Source: Nocardioides halotolerans DSM 19273
GTDB lineage: Bacteria > Actinomycetota > Actinomycetes > Propionibacteriales > Nocardioidaceae
DNA: 64,000 bases
Assembly: GCF_000422805.1 (NCBI RefSeq)
Contig: NZ_AUGT01000012.1
Coordinates: 62,001-126,000 of the forward strand
Direction of reading: 5' to 3'
Each line of letters starts with the position of its first letter. Positions within the stretch are counted from its first letter, which is position 1. The position numbers and the translations under genes are program-made. Under the pieces are notes generated by a model. That model saw only the letters and a list, made by a program, of their open reading frames with translations. It was not told the origin of the DNA and did not search any database. Shown here one piece after another: positions 35,455 to 45,382 of the stretch.

Positions 35455-37287
35455 GTGCCCCGCAACCGAGACCGCCGCCCGGCCGGCCGCCCGGCGACCG
35501 CCGTCGTGACCACGGCCGGGCGCGGCAGTCGGCGGGGCTCGCCCCAGACCCGCCTCCGGGTCGGGTTCGTCATGATCGCGATGGTGCTCTCGCTGTTCGG
35601 GGCGCGACTGGTGCAGCTGCAAGGGCTCGACCCCGGGTCGTACGCCGCGATGGCGGCCGCCGAGGGCACCGTCGACGTGGTCCTGCCGGCCCAGCGTGGC
35701 GACATCCTCGACCGCAACGGCCAGCCGCTCGCGGTCTCCATCGACGGCCTGATGATCGTCGGCGACCCGCAGATGACCGAGGACAAGGCCCCGGAGATCG
35801 CACGGTTCCTGAGCCAGAAGCTCGACGTCGACTACTTCGCCGTGCTCAAGCGCCTGCGCGGGCTCAAGGAGGGCAGCCGGTTCGAGTACCTCGCCCGGCA
35901 CGTGCCGTCCACGCTCGCCACCGACGTGATCCACGAGGCCGAGGACCGCGGCTACGAGGGGCTCTCGACGCGCCGCGACGCGGTGCGCACCTACCCCTCC
36001 CACGACATCGCCGCCAACCTCGTGGGCTTCGTCGGCACCGACCAGCCCTACGGCGGTCTCGAGGAGGTCTTCGACAAGGCGCTCTCGGGCAAGGACGGCA
36101 GCGAGAGGTACGAGGTCGGCGCCGGCAACCGGATCCCGCTGGGCGACAACACCACGGTGCCCGCCGTGGACGGCCAGGACCTGCGCACCACCATCGACCG
36201 CGACCTGCAGTGGTACACCCAGCGCGTGCTCCGCCAGGCCCGCGAGGCCTCGGGTGGCTCCTCCGCGATCGCGGTGATCATGGACTCGCGCACCGGCGAG
36301 GTCCTCGCGCTCGCCGACGACCCGACGTACGACGCGGACGCCCCGGGCGAGTCGCCGGTCAAGGACCGCCGCGCCCGCTCGCTCAACCTCGCCTACGAGC
36401 CGGGGTCGGTCGAGAAGGTGCTCACCCTCTCGGCCCTGATCGACGCGGGCAAGGTCAACGCCCGCACCGAGCTGCTGGTCCCCGGCGAGCTGCACCGCCA
36501 GGACCGCGTGATCCACGACCACTGGGAGCACGGCCTGATCAAGCTGACGCTGGCCGGCGTGCTCGCCAAGTCGTCCAACGTCGGCACCGTCCTCGCCTCG
36601 GACCGTTTCGAGCCCGGCCAGCTCCGCGCCTACCTCGCGCAGTTCGGCCTCGGCCAGCCCACCAACGTCGGCCTCGGCGCCGAGTCGCGCGGCAACCTGC
36701 CGGACCCGAGCGTGTGGAACAGCCAGATCGGCGACCGCATCGCCTTCGGCCAGTCGCTCGCGGTCAATGCCATGCAGATGACGGCGGCGGTCAACACCAT
36801 CGCCAACCACGGCCTCCGGGTCGACCCGACGCTGATCCAGGGGCAGGCGAGGCGCGACGACGGCATGGAGATCGGCACCGACGTCTCCTCGACCCGGCAG
36901 GTCATCTCCAAGGAGGCGGCCCGCCAGATGACGCTGATGATGGAGCGGACCGTCGACCCCGAGGACGGCGTGGCGCCCAAGGCGCAGGTCCCCGGCTACG
37001 TCGTCGCCGGCAAGACCGGCACCGCCCAGCGCGTCGGCACCTGCGGCACCGGCGCCGCCAAGCACAGCTGCTACGACGGCACCAACACCGTCTCGTTCGC
37101 GGGCTTCGCACCCGCCCAGAACCCCCGGTTCACCATCTACGTGGTGATCCAGGCGCCCACGATCGCGGGCGCCGGCGGCGGCGCGACCGCCGGACCGGTG
37201 TTCTCCAAGCTGATGGCCTACGCCCTCCAGCGCTACGGCGTCCCCCCGATCGAGAAGAAGCAGACACGCCTCCCCGTCGAGTGGTAG
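35455..37287 (+). CDS. ftsI: Septal penicillin-binding protein 3 (FtsI/PBP2B)
   Basis: About 610 residues of a class B transpeptidase. One span near 35-55 is followed by the pedestal (PAQRGDILDRNGQPLAVS) and the transpeptidase domain with SVEK (S318-K321) as SxxK, SSN at 373-375, and KTGT at 520-523. The catalytic serine attacks stem peptides in septal cross-linking; it works with FtsW. GTG 35455 begins 140 bp after ftsL. The intervening stretch is C/A-rich with no gene. No PASTA repeats at the C-terminus. Confidence 0.95.
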   Translation: MPRNRDRRPAGRPATAVVTTAGRGSRRGSPQTRLRVGFVMIAMVLSLFGARLVQLQGLDPGSYAAMAAAEGTVDVVLPAQRGDILDRNGQPLAVSIDGLMIVGDPQMTEDKAPEIARFLSQKLDVDYFAVLKRLRGLKEGSRFEYLARHVPSTLATDVIHEAEDRGYEGLSTRRDAVRTYPSHDIAANLVGFVGTDQPYGGLEEVFDKALSGKDGSERYEVGAGNRIPLGDNTTVPAVDGQDLRTTIDRDLQWYTQRVLRQAREASGGSSAIAVIMDSRTGEVLALADDPTYDADAPGESPVKDRRARSLNLAYEPGSVEKVLTLSALIDAGKVNARTELLVPGELHRQDRVIHDHWEHGLIKLTLAGVLAKSSNVGTVLASDRFEPGQLRAYLAQFGLGQPTNVGLGAESRGNLPDPSVWNSQIGDRIAFGQSLAVNAMQMTAAVNTIANHGLRVDPTLIQGQARRDDGMEIGTDVSSTRQVISKEAARQMTLMMERTVDPEDGVAPKAQVPGYVVAGKTGTAQRVGTCGTGAAKHSCYDGTNTVSFAGFAPAQNPRFTIYVVIQAPTIAGAGGGATAGPVFSKLMAYALQRYGVPPIEKKQTRLPVEW

Positions 37288-37301
37288 GAGACACTGCCCG
37301 G

Positions 37302-38846
37302 GTGGTGAGCGCACAGACCCGGCCCGAGCGCCCGCCGCACGTGGCGTGGGAGACGCTGGTCGCCTGGGTGGCCGAGCTCGCCGAGCCCGACGGCCCCGCC
37401 CAGCCCCACGCCCAGCCCCACGCCCAGCCCCACGCCCAGCCCCACGAGGCGATCACGGGCCTCACGCTCAGCTCGGAGCGCACCCGGCGGGGCGACCTCT
37501 ACGTCGCCCTGGCGGGCGCCCGGTCCCACGGCATGGACTTCGCGGAGCAGGCCCGCGCGGCCGGGGCCGTCGGCGTCCTCACCGATCACGAGGGGGCGGC
37601 GCGCGGCCGGGCCGACCTCGCGGTCGACGACCCCCGGGCGCTGCTCGGCCGCCTGGCCGCGCGGGTGTACGGCGAGCCGGCGGCCGCGATGCGGATGATC
37701 GGCGTCACCGGCACCCAGGGCAAGACGACGACCACCCGGCTGGCCGAGGGCGGCCTCGAGGGCGCCGGCGTGCGCGCGGGGGTGATCGGCACGGTCGGCA
37801 CCCGCATCGCCGGTGAGGACGTGAAGACGGCCCTCACCACACCCGAGGCCCCCGACCTGCACGCGCTGTTCGCGGTGATGCGCGAGCGCGGGGTCACGGC
37901 CTGCGCCATGGAGGTGAGCAGCCACGCCCTCGTCATGGGACGCGTCGACGGCGTGGTCTTCGACGTCGCGGTGTTCCTCAACCTGGGCCGCGACCACCTC
38001 GACTTCCACGCTGACGAGGAGGACTACTACCGCGCCAAGGCCTCGCTGTTCACCCCCGAACGCGCCCGGCTGGCGCTGATCGGCATCGACGACGAGCACG
38101 GCCGCCGGCTAGCGAGCGAGACCGGGCTGCCCGTGCAGACCTTCTCGACTCAGGGCCGTGACGCCGACTGGACCGTGGCCGACGTGCGACCCGGGCCGGA
38201 CGGGTCGTCGTTCCGCGTGCTCGGCCCGGGGGTCGACGCCGAGGCGAGGGTCCCGCTCCCGGGTGCCTTCAACGTGAGCAACGCGCTGGCCGCGGTGGCC
38301 GCCTGCGGCGAGGCCGGGCTCGACGTACCGGCCGTGGCCCGGGCCATCGGCAGCGGGGTCGGCGTCCCCGGCCGCTTCGAGCGGATCGAGGCGGGCCAGC
38401 CGTTCACCGTCGTGGTCGACTACGCCCACAAGCCCGACGCCGTCCGGGCCGCACTGGAGAGCCTCCGGCCCCTCACCGACGGGCGGCTCCTCGTGGTCCT
38501 CGGGGCCGGGGGAGACCGCGACCCCGGCAAGCGCCCGATCATGGGCGAGCTCGCCGCCCGGCTCGCCGACGTGCTGGTGGTGACCGACGACAACCCGCGC
38601 ACGGAGCCGCCCGCGGCGATCCGCGCCGCCGTCCTGGCGGGCGCCCGCGGCGGCACCGCGCGGCTGATCGAGGAGGGCGACCGCCGCGCCGCCATCGCGA
38701 CCGCGCTCGACCTCGCGGCGCCCGGAGACATCGTGGTCGTCGCCGGCAAGGGTCACGAGACGGGGCAGGAGGTCGACGGCGTCGTGCACCCGTTCGACGA
38801 CCGCGAGGTGGTCCGCGAGCTGCTCGCGGCCCGGCAGCAGGAGTAG
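37302..38846 (+). CDS. murE: UDP-MurNAc-L-Ala-D-Glu:diaminopimelate ligase MurE
   Basis: About 514 residues. The N-terminal uridine-binding domain contains a (AQPH)4 insertion at about 33-48, then TLSSERTRRGDLYVALAG. The central ATPase has TGTQGKTTTTRL, and the C-terminal domain has TDDNPRTEP, whose DNPR signature marks diaminopimelate-adding MurE as against lysine-adding. It adds the third residue of the stem peptide in the cytoplasm. GTG at 37302 or 37305 starts the protein 14-17 bp after ftsI. The expected next gene, murF, is not present. Confidence 0.93.
   Translation: MVSAQTRPERPPHVAWETLVAWVAELAEPDGPAQPHAQPHAQPHAQPHEAITGLTLSSERTRRGDLYVALAGARSHGMDFAEQARAAGAVGVLTDHEGAARGRADLAVDDPRALLGRLAARVYGEPAAAMRMIGVTGTQGKTTTTRLAEGGLEGAGVRAGVIGTVGTRIAGEDVKTALTTPEAPDLHALFAVMRERGVTACAMEVSSHALVMGRVDGVVFDVAVFLNLGRDHLDFHADEEDYYRAKASLFTPERARLALIGIDDEHGRRLASETGLPVQTFSTQGRDADWTVADVRPGPDGSSFRVLGPGVDAEARVPLPGAFNVSNALAAVAACGEAGLDVPAVARAIGSGVGVPGRFERIEAGQPFTVVVDYAHKPDAVRAALESLRPLTDGRLLVVLGAGGDRDPGKRPIMGELAARLADVLVVTDDNPRTEPPAAIRAAVLAGARGGTARLIEEGDRRAAIATALDLAAPGDIVVVAGKGHETGQEVDGVVHPFDDREVVRELLAARQQE
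37398..37445 (+). repeat. In-frame 12-bp tandem repeat in murE
   Basis: Four identical units GCCCAGCCCCAC encode Ala-Gln-Pro-His four times near the N-terminus of MurE, between the leader helix and the first conserved block. A multiple-of-three unit allows copy-number change without a frameshift. Confidence 0.95.
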
Positions 38847-38948
38847 CGCAGGCAACATCGGGCAACCGCTCCTCGGCGGGCCGCGTCGGACTCCGGAGCG
38901 ACGTACGGAATCATGTCTGAGCGGTCCGGGTCGGAGGAGAGGGGAGCG

Positions 38949-40052
38949 ATGAGAGCCATCCTGCTGAGCGGCGCGCTCTCGCTGTTCGTGTCCCTCCTCG
39001 GCACGCGCGTGGCCATCAACCAGTTCCGCCGGCTCGGGCTGGGCCAGCAGATCCGCGACGACGGCCCCACCAGCCACCACACCAAGATGGGCACGCCGAC
39101 CATGGGTGGCGTGGTCGTCATCCTGGCGACGCTCGTCGGCTACTTCGTCGCCAAGCTGGCCACGATGTCGGCGCCGACCGGGTCCGCGCTGCTGCTCCTC
39201 TTCCTCTTCGTCGGGATGGGGCTGGTCGGGTTCCTCGACGACTACATCAAGATCGCCAAGCAGCGGAGCCTGGGCCTGCGCAGCAAGGCCAAGATGATCG
39301 GCCAGACCGTGGTCGCGCTGGTCTTCGGCGGGCTCGCGGTCTCGCCGTGGCTCAAGGACGACGACGGCATCACGCCCGCCTCGAAGCACCTGTCGTTCAT
39401 CCGCGACTGGGAGGGCATCGCACTGCCCACGATCGTGGTGATGCTGCTGATCTGGCTCATCGTCACCGCGACCAGCAACGGCGTGAACCTCACCGACGGG
39501 CTCGACGGCCTCGCCGCCGGGGCCTCGATGATGGTCTTCGGCGCCTACATGCTCGTGAACATCTGGCAGAACAACCAGTCGTGCGCGTCCTCGAGCCTCG
39601 ACCCCGACAACCAGAGCCTCTGCTACACCGTGCGCGACCCGCTCGACCTCGCCGTGGTCGCGGCGGCGCTCACCGGCGCCTGCTTCGGCTTCCTGTGGTG
39701 GAACGCCTCACCGGCCGCGATCTTCATGGGCGACACCGGCTCGCTCGCGCTCGGCGGCGCGGTGGCCGGCCTCGCGATCCTCACCCGCACCGAGCTGCTG
39801 CTCGTCATCCTGGGCGGGCTGTTCGTGCTCGAGACGGTCTCGGTGATGCTCCAGGTGACGACCTTCAAGATCACCAAACGCCTGACCGGCACCGGACGCC
39901 GGGTGTTCCGCATCGCGCCGATCCACCACCACTTCGAGATGCTCGGCTGGGAGCAGGTCACCGTCACGATCCGCTTCTGGATCATCACCGGCATCTGCGT
40001 CGCGGCCGGCCTGGGCGTCTTCTACGCCGAGTGGGTCTCGGGCATCGGATGA
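38949..40052 (+). CDS. mraY: Phospho-MurNAc-pentapeptide transferase MraY
   Basis: About 367 residues with ten membrane spans. Motifs are [59 protein letters not shown] and [14 protein letters not shown]. It moves phospho-MurNAc-pentapeptide onto undecaprenyl phosphate to make lipid I. ATG 38949 is chosen for the GGAGGAGAGGGG site just before it; an earlier in-frame ATG at 38913 would add 12 polar residues. It follows murE by 102 bp with no gene between. Confidence 0.95.
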   Translation: MRAILLSGALSLFVSLLGTRVAINQFRRLGLGQQIRDDGPTSHHTKMGTPTMGGVVVILATLVGYFVAKLATMSAPTGSALLLLFLFVGMGLVGFLDDYIKIAKQRSLGLRSKAKMIGQTVVALVFGGLAVSPWLKDDDGITPASKHLSFIRDWEGIALPTIVVMLLIWLIVTATSNGVNLTDGLDGLAAGASMMVFGAYMLVNIWQNNQSCASSSLDPDNQSLCYTVRDPLDLAVVAAALTGACFGFLWWNASPAAIFMGDTGSLALGGAVAGLAILTRTELLLVILGGLFVLETVSVMLQVTTFKITKRLTGTGRRVFRIAPIHHHFEMLGWEQVTVTIRFWIITGICVAAGLGVFYAEWVSGIG

Positions 40053-40065
40053 TCCGACGGCGCTC

Positions 40066-41559
40066 ATGAACCCAGCCAGCCTGGGCCGGCACGACTCCTG
40101 GGAGGGCGTCCGGGCCGTCGTCGCGGGGTTCGGGGTGTCCGGGTTCGCGGCCGCCGACAACCTCCTCCACCTCGGCGCGGCCGTCACCGCGCTCGACGAG
40201 CGGGCCGACGGGCCCGACGGGCGGGCCGCGAAGGCCGAGCTCCTCGAGGTGCTCGGCGCGCAGATCCGGCTCGGCGAGGGTGCCACCGCGACCCTGCCCG
40301 ACGACGTCGACCTGCTCGTCACCTCGCCCGGCTGGCGGCCCGACGCGCCGCTGCTGGCGCAGGCCCGCGACCGCGGCGTACCGGTCTGGGGCGAGGTCGA
40401 GCTCGCCTGGCGGCTGCGCGACCCGCAGCACGACACCCCCTGGCTCGCGGTCACCGGCACCAACGGCAAGACCACGACGGTCCGGATGCTCGACGCGATC
40501 CTGAAGGCGGCCGGGCTGCGCAGCGTCGCGGCCGGCAACGTCGGGCTCCCGCTCGTCGAGGCCGTCATGGACCCCGAGCCGTACGACGTGCTCGCGGTCG
40601 AGCTCTCCAGCTTCCAGCTCCACTACACCGACTCGATGAGTGCCCAGGCCGCCGCCGTCCTCAACGTCGCCGAGGACCACCTCGACTGGTACCCCTCCAT
40701 GTCCGACTACGCCGCCGACAAGGGCCGCATCTACGACCGCACCCAGCGGGCGTGCGTCTACAACGCCGCCGACCCCGTCACCGAGGCGCTGGTCCGCGAG
40801 GCCGACGTCGTCGAGGGCGCGCGAGCGGTGGGCTTCACGCTCGGCATGCCCAGCGTCGGGATGCTCGGCGTCGTCGAGGACATCCTCGCCGACCGCGCGT
40901 TCATCGAGGAGCGGGAGACCAGCGCCGCCGAGCTCTGCACCCTCCAGGACCTGACCGCGCCCGGCACCCCCGGCCCCGCCCCGCACACCGTGCAGAACGC
41001 GCTGGCCGCGGCGGCCCTGGCGCGCGCCCACGGCGTACCGCAGGCCGCGGTCCGCGACGGGCTGCGGGGCTTCCGGCCCGACGGCCACCGGATCGCGCTG
41101 GTGGCGGAGCGGGCGGGCGTCGCCTGGGTCGACGACTCGAAGGCGACCAACCCGCACGCCGCGCTCGCCTCCCTGCTCGCCTACGACCCCGTGGTGTGGG
41201 TCGCCGGCGGCCTGGCCAAGGGTGCGTCGTTCGACGACCTGGTGCGCTCGGTCGCCGGTCGGCTGCGCGGCGCCGTGCTCCTGGGGCGCGACCGCGACGT
41301 CATCGCCGAGGCACTCGCGCGACACGCACCCGATGTGCCAGTGATCGTCGTGGACACGCGTGAGACTGCTGTGACTGAAGGTGACCATGCGTCTGTTGAG
41401 GCACAGCCGATGCGACGCGTCGTGGCCGCCGCGGCTGGGCTCGCCCGGCCGGGCGACACGGTGCTCCTCGCCCCCGGGTGCGCCTCGCAGGACATGTTCA
41501 CCGACTACGCCGCCCGCGGTGACGCGTTCGCCGCGGCGGTGCAGGAGCTGACCGGCTAG
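40066..41559 (+). CDS. murD: UDP-MurNAc-L-alanine:D-glutamate ligase MurD
   Basis: About 497 residues. The N-terminal Rossmann part is VRAVVAGFGVSGFAAADNL, the ATPase loop TGTNGKTTTVRML, then AVELSSFQLH and NVAEDHLDWY, and the C-terminal domain has WVDDSKATNPHA and WVAGGLAKG. It adds D-glutamate to UDP-MurNAc-Ala in the cytoplasm. It begins 13 bp after mraY. The stretch 41340-41410 has lower GC and rare-looking codons compared with its flanks but stays in frame. Confidence 0.94.
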   Translation: MNPASLGRHDSWEGVRAVVAGFGVSGFAAADNLLHLGAAVTALDERADGPDGRAAKAELLEVLGAQIRLGEGATATLPDDVDLLVTSPGWRPDAPLLAQARDRGVPVWGEVELAWRLRDPQHDTPWLAVTGTNGKTTTVRMLDAILKAAGLRSVAAGNVGLPLVEAVMDPEPYDVLAVELSSFQLHYTDSMSAQAAAVLNVAEDHLDWYPSMSDYAADKGRIYDRTQRACVYNAADPVTEALVREADVVEGARAVGFTLGMPSVGMLGVVEDILADRAFIEERETSAAELCTLQDLTAPGTPGPAPHTVQNALAAAALARAHGVPQAAVRDGLRGFRPDGHRIALVAERAGVAWVDDSKATNPHAALASLLAYDPVVWVAGGLAKGASFDDLVRSVAGRLRGAVLLGRDRDVIAEALARHAPDVPVIVVDTRETAVTEGDHASVEAQPMRRVVAAAAGLARPGDTVLLAPGCASQDMFTDYAARGDAFAAAVQELTG

Positions 41560-41589
41560 CAAGCGGAAGGGGACGAAGGTGAGCCCACG

Positions 41590-42912
41590 GTGACCACCGC
41601 GAACCCCGAGGGTGCCCGGCCCCGCCGCTTCGAGCTGCCCGCGCTCCCCGCCCGCCTCCGGCTGCGTCGCAACGTCGCGCACTTCGTCGCGACGGGGGAG
41701 CACGGGTCGTCGGTCCGGCCGCGCACCTGGTTCGGCACGCTGCGCGCCGCGCTCGACCGGCCGCTCACGGCGTACTACCTGCTGCTCGGCGCCTCCGCGC
41801 TGCTGCTCACGATCGGCCTGATCATGGTGCTGAGCGCCAGCAGCGTCTACTCCTACGAGGTCAACGACGGCGACTCCTACGCGGTCGTCCGACGCCAGCT
41901 GGTCTGGGTGCTGATCGGCCTGCCGCTGGCGTGGGTCGCGAGCCGGCTGCCGAACCGCTGGGTCCGGCGGCTTGCCTACCCCGGCTTCTCGGTCTCCCTG
42001 ATCCTGCTCCTGCTCACGGCGTTCTTCGGCGTCGAGCGCAACGGCAACCAGAACTGGCTCGGCGTCGGCCCGGTCGTGATCCAGCCCTCGGAGATCGCCA
42101 AGCTCGCGATGGTGATCTGGGCCGCGCACATCTACGCCAACAAGGAGCGCCGCCTCTCGAGCACCCACGAGATCGTCGTGCCGGTGGTGCCGGGGATGAT
42201 CCTGGCCACCGGCCTCGTGGTCCTCGGCAACGACCTCGGCACCGCGCTGGTGCTGTTCGCGCTGCTGCTGGGCTCGCTGTGGGTGGTCGGCGCCCCGCGC
42301 CGGTTCTTCACGGTCATGTTCACCGTGGTCGCCGTCGGGCTGTTCGTGCTCGTCGGCACCAACGCCGAGCGGCTCGGCCGGGTCACCACCTTCATCGACC
42401 CGTTCAACGACTACCACGACAAGGGCTGGCAGCCCGCCCACGGTCTCTACGCGCTCTCGACGGGCGGGCTGTTCGGCCAGGGCATCGGGGCCAGCCAGCA
42501 GAAGTGGGGCGACCTGCCCGAGGCGCACACCGACTTCATCTTCGCCGTGCTCGGCGAGGAGCTCGGGCTCGCCGGCACCCTCCTGGTGATCACGCTGTTC
42601 CTGACGATCGCGTTCGCGGCGCTGCGGGTCGCGCGGCGCACGGCCGACCCGTTCGTGCGCTACGCGTCGTTCGGCATCGTGGTCTGGCTGGTCGGTCAGA
42701 TGATCGTCAACGTCGGCATGGTGCTGGCACTGCTGCCGGTCATCGGCATCCCGCTGCCGCTGATCTCCTACGGCGGGTCCGCGCTGCTGCCGTCGCTGGT
42801 CGCCCTCGGGCTCCTCGTGGGCTTCGCGCGCCGCGAGCCCGAGGCCGCGCGGGCGCTGGCGGCGCGGCGGAAGGTGCGCTCGGCGGGGCTCTCCGCCGCC
42901 CGCTCCAGGTAG
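41590..42912 (+). CDS. ftsW: Septal peptidoglycan glycosyltransferase FtsW
   Basis: About 440 residues of a SEDS-family polymerase with ten spans. A cytoplasmic N-terminal tail of about 60 residues precedes VLSASSVYSYE; then QNWLGVGPVVIQPSEIAKLAMV, the conserved NDLGTALVL and the last block LPVIGIPLPLISYGGSALLPSL. It polymerises lipid II at the septum with FtsI. The start GTG 41590 lies 30 bp after murD. The C-terminal tail is Arg/Ala-rich and cytoplasmic. Confidence 0.95.
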   Translation: MTTANPEGARPRRFELPALPARLRLRRNVAHFVATGEHGSSVRPRTWFGTLRAALDRPLTAYYLLLGASALLLTIGLIMVLSASSVYSYEVNDGDSYAVVRRQLVWVLIGLPLAWVASRLPNRWVRRLAYPGFSVSLILLLLTAFFGVERNGNQNWLGVGPVVIQPSEIAKLAMVIWAAHIYANKERRLSSTHEIVVPVVPGMILATGLVVLGNDLGTALVLFALLLGSLWVVGAPRRFFTVMFTVVAVGLFVLVGTNAERLGRVTTFIDPFNDYHDKGWQPAHGLYALSTGGLFGQGIGASQQKWGDLPEAHTDFIFAVLGEELGLAGTLLVITLFLTIAFAALRVARRTADPFVRYASFGIVVWLVGQMIVNVGMVLALLPVIGIPLPLISYGGSALLPSLVALGLLVGFARREPEAARALAARRKVRSAGLSAARSR

Positions 42913-42941
42913 CGGACGGCAGCCTCCTAGGCTCTGCACCG

Positions 42942-44012
42942 ATGCGCATCCTCCTAGCCGGCGGCGGCACCGCCGGCCACACCTCTCCGCTGCTCGCGAC
43001 CGCCGACGCCTTGCGCCGGCTCGAGCCGTCGGTGGAGGTCACCTGCCTCGGCACCCCCCGCGGGCTGGAGAACAAGGTGGTGCCCGAGGCGGGCTACCCG
43101 CTGGAGCTGATCGCTCCCGTGCCGCTCCCGCGGCGCCCGTCCGCCGACCTCCTGCGGGTGCCCGGGCGGCTGCGCGGCGCCGTGCGGGAGGCGCGCGACG
43201 TCCTCGACCGGGTCCGGCCCGACGTCGTGGTCGGCTACGGCGGCTACGTCTCCGTGCCGGCGTACCTCGCGGCTCGCCGCGCGAAGGTCCCGGTCGTCGT
43301 CCACGAGCAGAACTCGCTGCCCGGCCTGGCCAACAAGGTCGGCGCCCGCATCGCGCGTCGGGTCGCCGTCAGCTTCCCCGACACCCCGCTCCGGCACGCG
43401 GAGTACGTCGGGCTGCCGATCCGGACCATGATCTCCGGCCTCGACCGGCAGGCCCTCCGCGCGGAGGCGCTCGCGTTCTTCGGCCTCGAGGCCGACCGGC
43501 CCACGCTGGTGGTGACGGGCGGGTCGCAGGGCGCGCGCTCGATCAACGACGCCGTCGTGGCCGCGGCCCGGGCGCTGGGCGAGGCGGGCGTGCAGGTGCT
43601 CCACGTGGTCGGGCCCAAGAACGACGTCGCTCCGCAGGACGGCGTCCCCACCTACGTGCCCGTCGGCTTCGTCGACCGGATGGACTACGCGCTGGCCGCC
43701 GCGGACCTCATGGTCTGCCGCTCCGGGGCCTCCAGCGTCACCGAGGCCGCGGCGGTGGGCGTCCCGGCGATCTTCGTGCCGCTCCCGATCGGCAACGGCG
43801 AGCAGCCGCTCAACGCCAGGCCGGTGGTCGACGCCGGGGGAGCCCTGCTCGTCGACGACGGCGCCTTCACCGGCGCATGGGTGGCCGAGCACGTCCCGCC
43901 GCTGGTCACCGACCCGGAGCGGCTGGCCGCGATGAGCGCGGCCGCATCCGGCCTGATCCCGCGCGACGCCGACGAGAAGCTCGCGCGGATCGTGCTGGAG
44001 ACCGCGAGGTGA
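42942..44012 (+). CDS. murG: UDP-GlcNAc:lipid I N-acetylglucosaminyltransferase MurG
   Basis: About 356 residues, GT-B fold. GGGTAGHTSP at the N-terminus, VGYGGYVSVPAYLAA, VVHEQNSLPGLANK, the VTGGSQGARSIN loop, and CRSGASSVTEAAAVGVPAIFVPLP are diagnostic. It adds GlcNAc to lipid I on the inner leaflet to make lipid II. ATG 42942 follows ftsW by 29 bp, and a TAGGCT hexamer lies 8 nt upstream, so an internal leaderless start is possible. Its stop overlaps the murC GTG by 4 bp. Confidence 0.95.
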   Translation: MRILLAGGGTAGHTSPLLATADALRRLEPSVEVTCLGTPRGLENKVVPEAGYPLELIAPVPLPRRPSADLLRVPGRLRGAVREARDVLDRVRPDVVVGYGGYVSVPAYLAARRAKVPVVVHEQNSLPGLANKVGARIARRVAVSFPDTPLRHAEYVGLPIRTMISGLDRQALRAEALAFFGLEADRPTLVVTGGSQGARSINDAVVAAARALGEAGVQVLHVVGPKNDVAPQDGVPTYVPVGFVDRMDYALAAADLMVCRSGASSVTEAAAVGVPAIFVPLPIGNGEQPLNARPVVDAGGALLVDDGAFTGAWVAEHVPPLVTDPERLAAMSAAASGLIPRDADEKLARIVLETAR

Positions 44013-45382
44013 GGCTCGACGTCCCGGCCGACGTCCCGGCCGCAGACCGCCTCGGGCGGGTCCACCTGGTCGGGATCGGCGGGGCCGGGCTCTCGGGCAT
44101 CGCCCGGCTCCTCCTCGCCCGAGGGGTGCAGGTCAGCGGCAGCGACGGGCAGGAGTCGGCCACCCTCGACGCGCTGCGCGCCGCGGGCGCCACGGTCCAC
44201 GTGGGCCACGACGCCGCCCACCTCGGCGACCTCGGTCCCGGTGACACGCTGGTCGTCTCGGCGGCGATCCCCGAGGGCAACCCGGAGTACGTCGAGGCCG
44301 ACCTGCGCGGTCTGCGGGTGCTCTCCCGTGCGGCCGCGATGGCGTCGCTGATGGACGGCTTCCGCGTGGTGGCGGTGGCCGGCACCCACGGCAAGACGAC
44401 CACGACCTCGCTGCTGACCGTCGCCCTCCAGGAGTCGGGACTCGACCCGACCTACACCATCGGCGGCGACCTCTCGGCCACGGGCGTCAACGCCGCCCGG
44501 GGCAGTGGCGACCTCTTCGTCGCCGAGGCCGACGAGAGCGACGGCGCCTTCCTGGCCTACCGCCCCTTCGGCGCGGTGGTGACCAACATCGAGGCGGACC
44601 ACCTGGACCACTGGGCCGACGGGGCCGCCTACGCGCGGGCCTTCGACGTCTTCGCGGGTCACGTCGACCCCGGAGGGTTCCTGGTCGCCTGCGTCGACGA
44701 CCCCGGCGCGGCCGCGCTGGCCGGCCGCGCCGCCGCGTGGGGACTCAGGGTCGTGACGGTCTCGACGCGCCCGGGCGCAGACGTCGGCCCCGACGTCCTG
44801 GACGGCGTCACCCTCTGGTCGCCGGGCGACCACTTCCTCGCCGACGCGCTCGCGGCGTACGCCGCCGGCGTCGAGCTGGGAGCCGACCCCGACGACCTGC
44901 GCCGCGGACTGGCGGCCTACGCCGGCACGAAGCGCCGGATGGAGGCCAAGGGCGAGGCAGGGGGCGTGCGCGTCTACGACAGCTACGCCCACCACCCCAC
45001 CGAGATCGCCGGCGACGTGGCCGCGGCTCGCGCGCTGGCGGGGGAGGGCCGGGTGGTCGTCGCCTACCAGCCGCACCTCGTGTCGCGGACCCGCCTCTTC
45101 GGCGCCGCGATGGGTGAGGCGCTCGGCGCGGCCGACGAGGTCGTGGTCTGCGACGTCTACGTCTCGCGTGAGGAGCCCGACCCCGAGGTCACCGGCGCGC
45201 TCGTGGCGGACGCCGTGCCGCTCGCACCCGGCCACGTCGTCTTCGTCCCCGACCTCGACGACGTCCCGGCCGCCGTGGCGGCCCGGGCGCGGCCCGGCGA
45301 CCTCGTGCTGACCCTGGGCGCGGGCAGCGTCACCGAGATCGGGCCCCGCGTCCTCGAGCTGCTCGGCGGTGGTCGTGCCTAG
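44009..45382 (+). CDS. murC: UDP-MurNAc:L-alanine ligase MurC
   Basis: About 457 residues. The N-terminal RVHLVGIGGAGLSGIARLL, the ATPase loop AVAGTHGKTTTTSLL, EADESDGAFL, NIEADHLDHW, and the C-terminal DSYAHHPTEI and YQPHLVSRT match MurC. It adds L-alanine to UDP-MurNAc, the first peptide step. GTG 44009 overlaps the murG stop and the ftsQ GTG overlaps the murC end by 14 bp, so the three are translated together. Confidence 0.95.
   Translation: MRLDVPADVPAADRLGRVHLVGIGGAGLSGIARLLLARGVQVSGSDGQESATLDALRAAGATVHVGHDAAHLGDLGPGDTLVVSAAIPEGNPEYVEADLRGLRVLSRAAAMASLMDGFRVVAVAGTHGKTTTTSLLTVALQESGLDPTYTIGGDLSATGVNAARGSGDLFVAEADESDGAFLAYRPFGAVVTNIEADHLDHWADGAAYARAFDVFAGHVDPGGFLVACVDDPGAAALAGRAAAWGLRVVTVSTRPGADVGPDVLDGVTLWSPGDHFLADALAAYAAGVELGADPDDLRRGLAAYAGTKRRMEAKGEAGGVRVYDSYAHHPTEIAGDVAAARALAGEGRVVVAYQPHLVSRTRLFGAAMGEALGAADEVVVCDVYVSREEPDPEVTGALVADAVPLAPGHVVFVPDLDDVPAAVAARARPGDLVLTLGAGSVTEIGPRVLELLGGGRA

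Noticed and set aside
37398..37445. 12-bp repeats in murE as CRISPR or insertion element
   Set aside because: Short in-frame coding repeat with no spacers or target duplication.
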